64,000 nucleotides of DNA from Pseudohongiella sp. (GTDB taxonomy: Bacteria > Pseudomonadota > Gammaproteobacteria > Pseudomonadales > Pseudohongiellaceae), in contig JAUSCD010000005.1 of NCBI GenBank assembly GCA_030651695.1, positions 248,915 to 312,914 of the forward strand, read 5' to 3'. Below the pieces are notes generated by a model. The model did not search any database. It saw only the letters and a list, made by a program, of their open reading frames with translations, and had not been told where the DNA came from. Positions 17,838-27,610 of the stretch are shown piece by piece. The position numbers and the translations under genes are program-made. The first letter of the stretch is position 1. Every line of letters begins with the position of its first letter.

Positions 17838-20399
17838 ATGGCTGGTCTTGGATCCATGACTAAAAACCTGCACCAGCTTATTCTTGACAAAACCCTGCAG
17901 GGTGGTGGTGGCGGGCTGATTCTGCTGGCACCCCTGTTATGGATAGTGCTACTCGCACAGTTTGAGCCGGTGTCCATTCTGTCGCAGCATTTTTTCTGGA
18001 TACACTCATCGCTGGAGCTGTTTTCAGTAGTGGTTTGTGCCTGTATTTTCATCGTAGGCTGGCATGTATTGGATGAGTCCCGTCCGAAGTCTTCGGTATT
18101 GCTTGCCTGTTCATTTCTTGCTGTAGGTTTGTTTGATTCTGCGCACTTTCTTTCAATAGAAAGCATGCCGGATTTTATTTCCAAAAACTCAGATCAGAAG
18201 GCTTTCGCATTTCAGCTCGCAGCCCGGTTGATAGCTGCTCTATCGCTGTTACTCTATGTCCTGCCGGTTTCCGTAAAGCTGGATCGCACGGATCTGGTTT
18301 ACAAGGAGCGCTACTTGCTGGTGACTCTGGCTGGAGTAGGTGCGTTTGGTCTGATCGTAATATTCCAGCCTGCTTTGCTATTGCCGCTGGCAGCGGCAGG
18401 ACAAGATGCGAGTGTCCTGGCATATTCTCTGGAATCTGTCGTCATGGCAGTGCACCTGCTGACTCTGTTCAGCTTGTTCTCCAGCAAAAGTACAATCGAA
18501 CCTCATAACAGGTCAGGGCTATTTCTTGCACTAGGTCTTATGGTGGCAAGTGAAGGCTTTTTTATGCTTATGTCGCATCCAACCGATGCTGCCAGTTACC
18601 TGGGGCATATTTATAAAGCCGTTGCTTACATGTTTCTGTACAGAGCGATTTTTCTGAACAACATTACTTTGCCTGTGGACAGGCTTCATGAGGCGAACAA
18701 GAGCCTGCAATATTACGCCGGCCAGATGGATGAGCTGCTGCGCAATGCCCCGGACGGCATCGTGGGTGTTGATGTGAATGGCAGAATTTCTTTTCTGAAC
18801 GCCAGAATGGAGGACATGTTCGGCTATGGTCGTGAGGAGCTCATCGGTCGCAACATTGAAATTCTGCTGCCTATCTCCATGCGTGAGCGCCACAATCAAT
18901 TGCGGGCGGATTATGTTCGCACACCCACCGGTCGCCCGATGTCTGCGACCAGGGGGTTGGTCGGTCGCTGCAAGGACGGCAGCGAACTACCCCTGGATAT
19001 TGCGTTAGGATTTCCACAGAAAGAAAGCGGCGGACAGATTACTGCATTTATCCGGGATGTCTCTGAGCGCCAGAAACTGGAAGCGGAGATGGTCCATAGA
19101 GCGAGCCATGATCTTCTCACCGGCCTGCCCAATCGGGCATTGTTACAGGATCGTCTTGAGCGTGCATTTGTTCTGTCCAGACGCAGCCAAAGTGGATTTG
19201 CCTTGATCATGATCGATCTGGACAACTTCAAAGATATTAACGATGGCTGGGGGCACAGTCTGGGCGATCAACTGCTGGTCACGGTCGCCAGACGACTTTC
19301 ACGCGTACTGCGGGAAGGAGACACGGTGGCGCGGTTTGGGGGCGACGAGTTTGTTGTGGTGGCTGAAAACATGAAGGATTGCGATGCGTCACGTCCAATC
19401 GTGGACAAGATCCTGGCGGTTCTCAGTGACGTGTTTGTGTTAGGGGAACAAGAGTTTGTAGTCAGTGCCAGCATCGGTGTTGCCAATTATCCACAGCATG
19501 GCAGTGATGCCGAGACTTTACTTAGTCATGCAGACATTGCCATGTACAAAGCAAAAAATGCAGGGCGCAGAACTGCTTTTTTTTACGATGAGCACATGGG
19601 TTTGCATCGGCAAGAAGAGACTCAGTTAAAAGGCTGGTTGACGGGTGCATTGGAAAAACAGGAGTTGATTATTCACTACCAGCCACAATACCGGATCAGT
19701 GACAACAGCATCATTGGATTTGAAGCGCTATTGCGATGGGAGCATCCGGAAGCAGGCTGGATACCGCCGGATAAATTCATACCGCTGGCAGAATCAAGCG
19801 GCCTGATAATTCCAATCACGGAGTGGATTCTTCGTCAGGTCTGTGCACAGATCAGAATATGGGAGGACCTCGGTTTCCATAACCGGGTATCGGTCAATAT
19901 TTCCGCCATACACTTTCGCCGTGAGGGAATTCTGGCACAGTTAATTGAGAGTTTGCTTGATTGTAGTGGTATCAATCCGTGTTTGTTGGGAATTGAGCTG
20001 ACTGAAACGGCGTTAATGGACAACCCGGAAGTTGTTGCAGACACTTTGCGGCGTGTTGTCAGTCTGGGCTTGCACATCTCGATAGATGACTTTGGTACCG
20101 GTTACTCCTCTTTGGCGTCATTGCAGCTTTATCCGCTGCATACCCTGAAAGTAGATCGCAGCTTCATGACAGAGTTGTCGCGCGATAAAAAAAGCGCTGC
20201 GATTGTGAACGGGCTGGTAAACCTGGCTTCAAGTCTGGGCCTGGAAGTGCTGGCAGAAGGTGTGGAGACGGAGGCACAGCTGGAAATACTCAAGGCCTGC
20301 GGGTGCTATAGTATTCAGGGTTGGCTGATGAATCCGGCTATGTCATCATTGGCCTGCACACAATTGTTGAGTGAGATGCCAGTGGCAGGCAATGGCTAA
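17838..20399 (+). CDS. membrane GGDEF/EAL protein with MASE3-like sensor and PAS domain
   Basis: About 853 residues. The N-terminus has some seven membrane segments with FDSAHFLSIESMP, resembling the MASE3 sensor. A PAS domain follows (LLRNAPDGIVGVDVNGRISF to FIRDVSERQKL). The GGDEF domain is intact (RFGGDEF, residues 501-505), so diguanylate cyclase activity is possible. The EAL domain keeps EALLRW (629-631), DDFGTGYSS and EGVET, so phosphodiesterase activity is also possible. It makes and/or breaks cyclic-di-GMP at the membrane. The start is uncertain: GTG 17808, ATG 17838 or ATG 17856 all precede the first membrane segment. Confidence 0.9.
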   Translation: MAGLGSMTKNLHQLILDKTLQGGGGGLILLAPLLWIVLLAQFEPVSILSQHFFWIHSSLELFSVVVCACIFIVGWHVLDESRPKSSVLLACSFLAVGLFDSAHFLSIESMPDFISKNSDQKAFAFQLAARLIAALSLLLYVLPVSVKLDRTDLVYKERYLLVTLAGVGAFGLIVIFQPALLLPLAAAGQDASVLAYSLESVVMAVHLLTLFSLFSSKSTIEPHNRSGLFLALGLMVASEGFFMLMSHPTDAASYLGHIYKAVAYMFLYRAIFLNNITLPVDRLHEANKSLQYYAGQMDELLRNAPDGIVGVDVNGRISFLNARMEDMFGYGREELIGRNIEILLPISMRERHNQLRADYVRTPTGRPMSATRGLVGRCKDGSELPLDIALGFPQKESGGQITAFIRDVSERQKLEAEMVHRASHDLLTGLPNRALLQDRLERAFVLSRRSQSGFALIMIDLDNFKDINDGWGHSLGDQLLVTVARRLSRVLREGDTVARFGGDEFVVVAENMKDCDASRPIVDKILAVLSDVFVLGEQEFVVSASIGVANYPQHGSDAETLLSHADIAMYKAKNAGRRTAFFYDEHMGLHRQEETQLKGWLTGALEKQELIIHYQPQYRISDNSIIGFEALLRWEHPEAGWIPPDKFIPLAESSGLIIPITEWILRQVCAQIRIWEDLGFHNRVSVNISAIHFRREGILAQLIESLLDCSGINPCLLGIELTETALMDNPEVVADTLRRVVSLGLHISIDDFGTGYSSLASLQLYPLHTLKVDRSFMTELSRDKKSAAIVNGLVNLASSLGLEVLAEGVETEAQLEILKACGCYSIQGWLMNPAMSSLACTQLLSEMPVAGNG

Positions 20400-20455
20400 A
20401 AATCCTGTCTTTAGTACCAATATGAAGGTATCGGTTTTCGACGCAGAGGGCAGCC

Positions 20456-20998
20456 ATGGGCGAAAGATTCAAAGCGTTAAACGACGAGCACATCGAATTT
20501 ATAAATCAGCAAAAACTGTTTTTTGTTGGCACTGCCGGTGAAGACAGTCTGATTAACGTATCGCCTAAAGGCATGGACAGCTTCAGAGTCATCAGTCATT
20601 CACAAATCATGTGGCTGAACCTGACTGGCAGCGGCAACGAAACTGCAGCGCATGTGCTGGAAAACGGCCGTATGACAGTGATGTTCTGCTCTTTCGAGAA
20701 ACAGCCGGTCATTATGCGCTTATACGGCACTGCGAAGGTTGTGCATGCCTGGGATAAGGAATGGCCAGAGCTGTTTGCTCAGTTCCCGGACTACACGGGC
20801 GCACGTCAGATTTTTGTTCAGGATGTGACCATGGTGCAGACATCCTGTGGTTTTGCCGTGCCTTATTACGAATATAAAGGTGACCGGCCTACACTGGACA
20901 AGTGGGCTATCAACAAGGGTCGTGAAGGCATAGAGCAATACTGGAAGGACAAAAATACCCGCAGCCTTGACGGCAAGCCTACGGGTATTGAGTTGTAG
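20456..20998 (+). CDS. pyridoxamine 5'-phosphate oxidase family (FMN-binding split barrel) protein
   Basis: 180 residues. The N-terminal strand pattern (QKLFFVGTAGEDSLINVSPKGMDSF) and WLNLTGSGNETAAHVLENGR match the PNPOx-like flavin-binding barrel. Members of this subgroup bind FMN or F420-like cofactors and are mostly uncharacterised; the residues of true PdxH are not evident, so vitamin B6 synthesis is not proposed. It stands alone, convergent with the epoxide-hydrolase-like gene. Confidence 0.8.
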   Translation: MGERFKALNDEHIEFINQQKLFFVGTAGEDSLINVSPKGMDSFRVISHSQIMWLNLTGSGNETAAHVLENGRMTVMFCSFEKQPVIMRLYGTAKVVHAWDKEWPELFAQFPDYTGARQIFVQDVTMVQTSCGFAVPYYEYKGDRPTLDKWAINKGREGIEQYWKDKNTRSLDGKPTGIEL

Positions 20999-21018
20999 TT
21001 AAAGGCCGGTTGGAAAGT

Positions 21019-22113
21019 TCACAGGCCTCTTAAAAACTCAAGCACAGCGGCATTGGTTTCTTCAGGACGTTCCTGCTGAATCCAGTGCCCGGCTTCGGGT
21101 ATCAGGATTACTCCGCGCAGATCATCCACCACCCGGCGCATGGCGCCTTCCAGCCGGCCTTGTGGTGCACCACCAATCACAACATCCTTTTCACCTGCAA
21201 TAAACAGGGTGGGCACTGTGACACGGGCATCGGCCAGTTGTGGGGTGATTTCCCAGTTGCGATGGAAATTGCGGTAGTAATTTACACCGCCACGAAATCC
21301 TGCGGCTTTAAACTGGTTTACCACATAATCCAGATCCTGACGCGTCAGCCAGTCCGGCAAACCGGTGGGTGCACCCATACGACCAATCCAGCCACCGGCG
21401 CTGCGCTTGCGGTCAGTGATGGTCGCAGGTTCGCGGGGTGAGTCAGGCGACAGATACAGACGACTCAGCAGGCCTTCCGGATCTGCGTCGTACTCTGCTT
21501 CCGCAACACCAGGCTCCTGATGATAAAGAATGTAGTAGAAGTTATCGCCATAGGCTTGCTGCCAACTGAGCAATGGTGACTCGGCCGCCCGGCCGCTGTA
21601 AGGCACACTCATGGCCACCAGCGCAGAAAAGCGCTCGGGATGCAGCAATACGGTGTTCCAGGCCACGATTGAGCCCCAGTCGTGGCCTATGATGATGGCT
21701 TTTTCTTCTCCAAAAGCGTCCACCAGTCCAACCATATCGGCTGCAACTTCAGTGATGTTGTAGTCCTCAACGTTGGCGGGAGCGTCTGTTGCGCCGTAAC
21801 CGCGCATATCGGGCGCAACCACACGATAACCGGCATTGGCCACCGCAATAATCTGGTGTCGCCACGAGTACCAGGACTCAGGCCAGCCGTGCGCCATGAT
21901 CACCAGCGGACCGCTTTCGCCCATGGTGGCGACACGCATGCGTATGCCGTTGGATTCAACAAAGCGGAAGCTTATGCCATCAATAGGTGAGGTTTCATTC
22001 ATAAGAGGATTTCCTGACTGTGCGTTAGCGTGCTGCGTATTGAACAAAGCGATACCGGCGATGATCAGTATGGTCTTTGTGACGCGGGCCCAGCTTTTGG
22101 CGAGATTTTTCAT
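21019..22113 (-). CDS. exported epoxide-hydrolase-like alpha/beta hydrolase (1)
   Basis: 364 residues from the ATG at 22113, which has GGAAGGTG just upstream (a GTG at 22122 is in frame). The signal peptide ends ANAQS. The alpha/beta hydrolase fold shows the oxyanion motif HGWPESWYSWRHQ, the nucleophile aspartate in IIGHDWGSIVAW, a cap domain, and the histidine in EAGHWIQQERPEE. An aspartate rather than serine nucleophile, plus HGWPE, fits epoxide hydrolases and haloalkane/fluoroacetate dehalogenases. Export to the periplasm is unusual for the family but recurs in three hydrolases of this window. Confidence 0.85.
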   Translation of the reverse strand: MKNLAKSWARVTKTILIIAGIALFNTQHANAQSGNPLMNETSPIDGISFRFVESNGIRMRVATMGESGPLVIMAHGWPESWYSWRHQIIAVANAGYRVVAPDMRGYGATDAPANVEDYNITEVAADMVGLVDAFGEEKAIIIGHDWGSIVAWNTVLLHPERFSALVAMSVPYSGRAAESPLLSWQQAYGDNFYYILYHQEPGVAEAEYDADPEGLLSRLYLSPDSPREPATITDRKRSAGGWIGRMGAPTGLPDWLTRQDLDYVVNQFKAAGFRGGVNYYRNFHRNWEITPQLADARVTVPTLFIAGEKDVVIGGAPQGRLEGAMRRVVDDLRGVILIPEAGHWIQQERPEETNAAVLEFLRGL

Positions 22114-22206
22114 ATGCTTCACCTTCCGGTGTTTATTCTGATTGCGGGTTATTGGGGTATCATGCGGCCGAGCTTACAACAATTGTCCATTTAGAAGTAC
22201 TGTCTG

Positions 22207-22530
22207 ATGTTGTCATTATCCGATGTGTTTGGCCTGATTCTGTTCGGGCTGCTGCTTAATCACTGGTGGCGCTCCCGTGATGCCAAGGCCTATGCTTTGG
22301 TCTACGCCGCCCAGCGCTGCCAGCAGCTTGATCTGCAACTGCTGGATCAGAGTATTGTGTTGCATAAAATCCGGCTGCAACGCAGTGAAAAAGGCTGGCT
22401 GCAGTGGCGGCGCGAATACAGTTTCGAGTTTTCCTCAACCGGTCATGAGCGATACCCCGGATCACTCACCATGGTCGGCACACGCCTGCTGGGCATTGAG
22501 CTGGCAGCGCACATCACGTCGATTGACTGA
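22207..22530 (+). CDS. DUF3301 family small membrane-anchored protein
   Basis: 107 residues. The N-terminal hydrophobic segment (LSDVFGLILFGLLLNHWWRS) is followed by a soluble part with LDLQLLDQSIVLHKIRLQR and a C-terminal REYSFEFSSTGHERYPG. This matches DUF3301, a gammaproteobacterial family of unknown function. It is divergent from the epoxide-hydrolase-like gene and ends four bases before the convergent sulfatase gene. Confidence 0.8.
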   Translation: MLSLSDVFGLILFGLLLNHWWRSRDAKAYALVYAAQRCQQLDLQLLDQSIVLHKIRLQRSEKGWLQWRREYSFEFSSTGHERYPGSLTMVGTRLLGIELAAHITSID

Positions 22531-22534
22531 AAAG

Positions 22535-24532
22535 CTATTTAGTCCCCGGCATAATTTCAAACGCCGGATCAAACTCCACCAATACCGAAGCCAGTTGCTG
22601 CAGGACGGCCTGATTGCCACTGACCTGCCCGCGCCCGGCCATCAGCTGAGATGCCAGCGTTGCCTGACCGGCTATCACTGCTACAAGATCACTGCGGTTC
22701 ATGGTGATGGTGGCATCGGCGCTGGTAGACTGGTAACCCACGATGTTGGTCAGCGTGCCGTTACTCATTTCTACCACCAGCGATTCTCCATTATCGGGAG
22801 TCAGGAAATTGATCACAAACCTGATTCCTTCCGCGCGCTGGCTGTCGACACGTGTTGCCACGGCATCCCACCACTGTGATGTGGTCATGGCGCGGGCAAG
22901 ATCCGGGCTGGTGCCACGCGCAGGACCTGCCGGAGCAACACCATGTCTTAGTTCCTGAGCCGCCGTCAGAAACGCATTGCGCATACTGGAACTTTCGTAC
23001 TGATAACCGAGCTGTTCAAAGGTGGCAGCCAACAGCTGTTTTGCTGCTGTGTTATCCGGTTCAGCGTAAACCAGTTTGTTAAGAAGTTCCATGGCGTGGC
23101 GATACTGGCCCTGATCAAACAAGGTCTGTGATTTTGCAAGAATGGCCGGTGAGCCGCCCATCATTTCCACATACAAAGGGGCGGAATCTTCTGGTGACAA
23201 CGGCGCCAATGTGGCTGGATTGCCGTCCCAGTAACCGAGGTAGCGATTGAGCACGCCACGCGAATTGTGAAACTCGGAGCCGTGATACTGGCGCACACTC
23301 CAGCTTTGTTGCAAAGACTGCGGCACCTGATACACGTTGTGGATTTCGTTGATGGTGACGCCCTGATTGGCCAGATTCAATACCTGGTTGTTCAGGTTGG
23401 CGTACGCATCACGCTGGTCGCGCATGACTTCCTGAATGCGGCCATTGCCCCAGCGTGGCCAGTTGTGCGAAGCAATCATCACTTCCGCGTCCTGACCAAA
23501 ACGGTACAGTGCTTCGTTGATCTGACGCGACCACGCCAGTGCGTCACGTATCAAGGCGCCGCGCAGAGTGTAAATATTGTGCACAGTGGCGGTGATATTT
23601 TCCGCTGCCCAGAAGACTTTCTGATCGGGGAACCAGGCATTCATTTCTGCCGGCGCTTCGGTGCCGGGGGTGTTCTGAAACACCACACGAACGCCATCTA
23701 TCAAATGCTCTTCAAATTCTTCGCTAATCACAATGGTGGGGGCAATCAGTCCGCTGGTGCCGCGCGCCAGTGCTTTACCGATGGCGGAATCCACCTGGCC
23801 AAACGGGCCGGCTGGCAGAGGGTTGCCGTATTGATAAGACGCACGCCGGCTCATGGCGTTGCCGGCGTAGACATTTTCCGAAATGGCTTCTTCCATAAAC
23901 CCGACGGGCGCGTAAATATCTACATTGCCAGCCAATACGTCAGCCTCATCCACCACACCACGCACGCCACCAAAATGATCGATGTGTGAGTGTGAATAAA
24001 CGATGGCGGTGACAGGGCGTTCACCCAATTGTTCATTGGCAAATTGCAGCGCCGCCTGCGCGGTTTCAGTGGTCAGCAATACATCAAACAGAATCCAGCC
24101 GCGCTGGCCTTTGATCACCGTCATATTGGCAAGATCAAAACCGCGTAGCTGATAGATGAAATCGGGCACTACTTCATACAAGCCATAGTTCATATTCAAT
24201 GTGGCTTGCCGTTGCAGCGAGGGGTGAATGCTGTCGAAGTCTGAGCCTTCCAGCAGGAAGTCGTAACGGCCTATGTCCCATACGGTATTGCCGGCGGCGC
24301 CCAGAATCTGTCGATAGTCAGGTGCCGCGATAAAACCACGTTGTGATTCCTGCTGGTCGCGCTCATCGTGAAACGGCAGACTGCTGCGTAATGCGCGCTG
24401 AGCAGTGACAGTTGTGTCGGAAGCCACCCCGGTCTGGGGTTGTGCTGACGCAGGCCCTGCAAACAAAAAAATTGCAGTCACCGTCATGGCAGTGCGGACA
24501 AACAGCGCGGGCAACGGGCGGGGATATGACAT
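22535..24532 (-). CDS. alkyl sulfatase, SdsA/BDS1 type, exported
   Basis: 665 residues from the ATG at 24532 (MSYPRPLPALF), with a signal peptide ending ASAQP; a longer frame exists to 24595. The metallo-beta-lactamase zinc site is present as IVYSHSHIDHFGG, followed by the other ligands in the region of PGTEAPAEMNAWFPDQ and ASHNWPRWGN. The middle dimerisation domain and a C-terminal SCP2-like domain (SNGTLTNIVG onward) complete the SdsA1 architecture. It should release sulfate from primary alkyl sulfates such as SDS-like compounds in the periplasm. Confidence 0.92.
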   Translation of the reverse strand: MSYPRPLPALFVRTAMTVTAIFLFAGPASAQPQTGVASDTTVTAQRALRSSLPFHDERDQQESQRGFIAAPDYRQILGAAGNTVWDIGRYDFLLEGSDFDSIHPSLQRQATLNMNYGLYEVVPDFIYQLRGFDLANMTVIKGQRGWILFDVLLTTETAQAALQFANEQLGERPVTAIVYSHSHIDHFGGVRGVVDEADVLAGNVDIYAPVGFMEEAISENVYAGNAMSRRASYQYGNPLPAGPFGQVDSAIGKALARGTSGLIAPTIVISEEFEEHLIDGVRVVFQNTPGTEAPAEMNAWFPDQKVFWAAENITATVHNIYTLRGALIRDALAWSRQINEALYRFGQDAEVMIASHNWPRWGNGRIQEVMRDQRDAYANLNNQVLNLANQGVTINEIHNVYQVPQSLQQSWSVRQYHGSEFHNSRGVLNRYLGYWDGNPATLAPLSPEDSAPLYVEMMGGSPAILAKSQTLFDQGQYRHAMELLNKLVYAEPDNTAAKQLLAATFEQLGYQYESSSMRNAFLTAAQELRHGVAPAGPARGTSPDLARAMTTSQWWDAVATRVDSQRAEGIRFVINFLTPDNGESLVVEMSNGTLTNIVGYQSTSADATITMNRSDLVAVIAGQATLASQLMAGRGQVSGNQAVLQQLASVLVEFDPAFEIMPGTK

Positions 24533-24624
24533 ATATGGTCCCTTTGTACTGGTTTTATATGTCAGCAGTAAACCCGAATTGATGTGGCGCATCAAGGTGG
24601 ATTGTTGCGCCTCATCGTTCGATG

Positions 24625-26361
24625 TCAGCTCTCGATGCCAAGCTGTGCCGCCGGCAAGCCAAGGAACAAGCCGCCCCAGTAGTCGCCATCAATATGCAAT
24701 GGCACGGACAGGTTGAACATGACCTCGCCGGTGTCTCTCAGGTAACTTTGCAGCCGGAAGCGTCCCATATACGGAATGTCGCGGCTCTGGAAAAAGCGCA
24801 TATGCCGGCTTTTAACCAGATCTATCGCGGGGTCGCCGGTGGGTTCTTGCGACAGTTCACTGCGGTGTACTGCAACATAACCTTTACTGTCCAGTGGCAG
24901 GCAGTAGATAGATCCGTCCTGCTCCTTTGCCCATTCATCAATCAGGTACTGACATGCTTTCTGAAATGCCCGTGCATAGCCGACATCGAATTTTAACGGG
25001 TTGGTGCCGGGGACGGGCTGATGATTGCGATCAAACATCGGAACCCCGGATTTGTGCAGTCTGGTGATCTCCGCCTGTATAACATCCCTGCGCGCTTCGA
25101 GTTTCTCCAGCGCGTTTTCCAGCGCGCCTTTGCCGATGCGGAACTGACACAGTTTATGCAGCGCTTTGTCGGTGGAGTCGAGCAGGGATTGGGTCTGTTC
25201 GTTATTCTTTTCCATGTCCTGACGAATGCGGTTGCCAAGATCACGAATCTCCTGGCTGCGACTGCGGATGTCCTGATTGTTCACAGACAGCTGTTCGGCA
25301 GCAGCGCTGACTTGCAACAGATCTGAGTGGCTTGCTTCAAAACCCACCACCATCTGCCGGAATTCAGTCGCAGACTTGTCGATAGCATGGCGGGCCTGAT
25401 CGGTTTCAGAAATCATACGCCGGGTGCCGTCTGACGTGTCGGACACCACCGCAATCATGTCTTCCAGCAGGGCGCCGATCTGATCTGCCGAGCCACGCAC
25501 TTTGACGGCCAACTCACGAACCTCGTCTGCCACGACAGCAAAGCCGCGCCCGTGCTCGCCCGCTCTGGCGGCCTCGATAGCGGCGTTCAGAGCCAGCATA
25601 TTGGTTTGCGCTGCAAATCCCTGCACTGTGCCAAGAATCGATCTGATACTCTCAGACGTGCTCTCCAGTTGACCGACTGTGCTGTGTACCTGCTGCATCA
25701 TCGTGCTGACCTGAGCGATCTGATTGTTGGCGTGTATAAGATCGGAGACCGCCACATTGGCTGTGCCCAGATTTCTGGAATTCAGATCGGCAATATTGTG
25801 AGTCCAGCGCGACAATTCACTGATAGCGGTAGCTGTTTCTTCACTGGAGCGGTAAATAATCTCAGAGAATTCCTCTTGTTTGCCGGCATCTTTACTGGCT
25901 TCCTCAGCGATTTTTCGTCCCTGAGCAGACGTCAGAGAGACTTTAATGCTGTGATGCCGGAGATCTTCCAGTGCCAGTCGCAGCCGCTCCATGAATTGAT
26001 TGAATAGTTGAGCTGTTTCGCGCTCACTGGTGTCGCCTGTCTCGGGAATTACGGATGACAGATCGCCCTGGGCTGCATTGACTGTGCGCAGCACCTGAAT
26101 CAGCGTGGAATTGTGTGCAACAGTCGTCTGTCGGCGCCACGCCCATACAGCGCAAAGCAGGCCCGCTACACCAACAATCAATGCCGCTACACCAAGGCTG
26201 GCCGTGCCGGCTGAAACGGCAATCGTTACCAGTGCCAATTGGCTGGCGACCAGGCCCGGTATTGCCAGTGCACCCAGACGTGCCGGTACCCGCGAATACG
26301 ATGACTGCGGTATATTGAAGTCATGATCCTGTCTACTTTGTGGTATTGACTGAGTTTGCAT
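24625..26361 (-). CDS. methyl-accepting chemotaxis protein with C-terminal sensor domain
   Basis: 578 residues from the ATG at 26361; another in-frame ATG at 26490 would add 43 residues with no clear role. Two close hydrophobic segments near the N-terminus ([20 protein letters not shown] and [18 protein letters not shown]) leave almost no periplasmic domain. The signalling hairpin is intact ([17 protein letters not shown]). After it come about 200 more residues: a helical linker, then a folded region with [20 protein letters not shown], a tryptophan-rich core and [16 protein letters not shown], probably a PAS/Cache-like sensor. So the input domain appears to lie after the output domain and in the cytoplasm. 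Confidence 0.88.
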   Translation of the reverse strand: MQTQSIPQSRQDHDFNIPQSSYSRVPARLGALAIPGLVASQLALVTIAVSAGTASLGVAALIVGVAGLLCAVWAWRRQTTVAHNSTLIQVLRTVNAAQGDLSSVIPETGDTSERETAQLFNQFMERLRLALEDLRHHSIKVSLTSAQGRKIAEEASKDAGKQEEFSEIIYRSSEETATAISELSRWTHNIADLNSRNLGTANVAVSDLIHANNQIAQVSTMMQQVHSTVGQLESTSESIRSILGTVQGFAAQTNMLALNAAIEAARAGEHGRGFAVVADEVRELAVKVRGSADQIGALLEDMIAVVSDTSDGTRRMISETDQARHAIDKSATEFRQMVVGFEASHSDLLQVSAAAEQLSVNNQDIRSRSQEIRDLGNRIRQDMEKNNEQTQSLLDSTDKALHKLCQFRIGKGALENALEKLEARRDVIQAEITRLHKSGVPMFDRNHQPVPGTNPLKFDVGYARAFQKACQYLIDEWAKEQDGSIYCLPLDSKGYVAVHRSELSQEPTGDPAIDLVKSRHMRFFQSRDIPYMGRFRLQSYLRDTGEVMFNLSVPLHIDGDYWGGLFLGLPAAQLGIES

Positions 26362-26505
26362 AAATTGACCAAAACTCCTGTTATCGGCACATGTGAAGTT
26401 ATTGAGTGTTGGAAAAGCGCCGCTGGTTCTGAATTTATAACGGCATGTTTCTGGTTGACTTGAGCTTATGCGTTCTGTGGGTAAGCTCATCCGTTTCAGA
26501 ATGCG

Positions 26506-26534
26506 TTGTACGATCAGACCGAGCGGTCTACTAT
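26506..26534 (+). promoter_or_regulatory. promoter with TetR-type palindromic operator
   Basis: TTGTAC (26506-26511) and TACTAT (26529-26534) are spaced by 17 bases as -35 and -10. The palindrome AGACCG-AG-CGGTCT (26516-26529), perfect in both arms, fills the spacer. Such AGACCG-N2-CGGTCT dyads are typical TetR-family operators. Binding here would block RNA polymerase and repress the following two-gene unit. No TetR gene is in the window. Confidence 0.62.
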
Positions 26535-26566
26535 GTCAGTGCATCAATAACAAGGCGGTATAAAAA

Positions 26567-27610
26567 ATGAAAATACTCCGCAACTTAATTCTGGCAATCA
26601 TTGTGCTGGATCCGGCATCTGCCGTTCTGGCTCAATCTGGCTCGGACAATTCTGGTCTTCCCCGGACACCTGATGGCAAACCTGATCTTCAGGGATTATG
26701 GACCAACCAAACGCAAACGCCGCTGGAGCGCCCGGAGAACTTTGGGCTGCAGGGTTTTCTGACGCCTGAACAGGCAGCTGAATTTGAAGCAAGAGCACGT
26801 GAGCGCGTGGCACTTTCCAACCTGCCTAGTGACCCGGATCGCCCGCCGCCCAGTGACGGCAACACCGATGCCGGCTACAACCTGTTCTGGCTGGATCGCG
26901 GCACCAATGTCGCGATTGTGAATGGTGAGTATCGCACCTCATTGATTGTTGATCCGCCCAATGGACAGATTCCGTTTGTCGAAGGCAATCGCCCTGCCGG
27001 CCTCATAGGTGAGTGGCGCGCCCGGCCCGGTGTTGAACCGTTTGATGGCCCGGAACTGCGGCCACTGGGCGAACGTTGCCTGTTAGCGTTCAGCTCCAGC
27101 TCTGGCCCGCCCATGCTGCCGGTGATGTACAACAACAATTACCAGATTGTGCAGACACCGGATCACGTTGTAATACTGGTTGAAATGGTACACGACGCGC
27201 GTATTATTCCGCTGAACAAAGCCCACACCGCTCACAGTACCGAACATTGGATGGGGCAATCTGTCGGCCGCTGGGAAGGTGACACGCTGGTGGTGGAAAC
27301 AAAACATTTTCATCCGCAACAGGCATTCCGCGGTGCCAGTGAGCAGCTGACCATTACCGAGAAATTCTGGCTGGAGTCTGCAGGTAAAATCATCTACAGC
27401 GTGACGCTGGAAGATCCGACCGTGTTCCGCCAGCCATGGACTGCCGAGATTCCCATGCAGCGCAGACCTGCAGGTGAAATGATGTATGAGTATGCCTGCC
27501 ACGAGGGTAACTATGCGTTCTCCGGCATTCTGGCTGGTGCGCGCAAACTGGAACAATTGGGGCAGCAAGGGCCCATTGACGGAGCCCTTGATGGCGAGGA
27601 ATCAGAGTGA
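26567..27610 (+). CDS. exported protein of an unnamed family (paralogue 2 of 3)
   Basis: 347 residues, with a signal peptide ending AVLAQS. It is the closest relative in the window of the gene at 10583, sharing RTPDGKPDLQGLWTNQTQTP, SDPDRPPPSDGNT, FWLDRGTNVAIVNGEYRTSL, DPPNGQIPF, MYNNNYQIVQTPD, EMVHDARIIPL, WMGQSVGRWEGDTLVV and ACHEGNYAFSGILAGARKLE. No named domain is recognised. Its last four bases (GTGA) overlap the start of an epoxide hydrolase, so the two are translated together and may act on the same compound. A TetR-type operator sits in the promoter. Confidence 0.8.
   Translation: MKILRNLILAIIVLDPASAVLAQSGSDNSGLPRTPDGKPDLQGLWTNQTQTPLERPENFGLQGFLTPEQAAEFEARARERVALSNLPSDPDRPPPSDGNTDAGYNLFWLDRGTNVAIVNGEYRTSLIVDPPNGQIPFVEGNRPAGLIGEWRARPGVEPFDGPELRPLGERCLLAFSSSSGPPMLPVMYNNNYQIVQTPDHVVILVEMVHDARIIPLNKAHTAHSTEHWMGQSVGRWEGDTLVVETKHFHPQQAFRGASEQLTITEKFWLESAGKIIYSVTLEDPTVFRQPWTAEIPMQRRPAGEMMYEYACHEGNYAFSGILAGARKLEQLGQQGPIDGALDGEESE

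Noticed and set aside
20456-20998. PdxH pyridoxamine-phosphate oxidase
   Set aside because: It has the flavin split-barrel fold only; the PdxH substrate residues and C-terminal signature are not seen.
22185-22192. GTCCATTT upstream of the other epoxide-hydrolase-like gene (72 bases before its start) as a shared operator with the 23-bp repeats
   Set aside because: An eight-base match is expected by chance about twice in a window of this size; the similar distance is suggestive but not enough.
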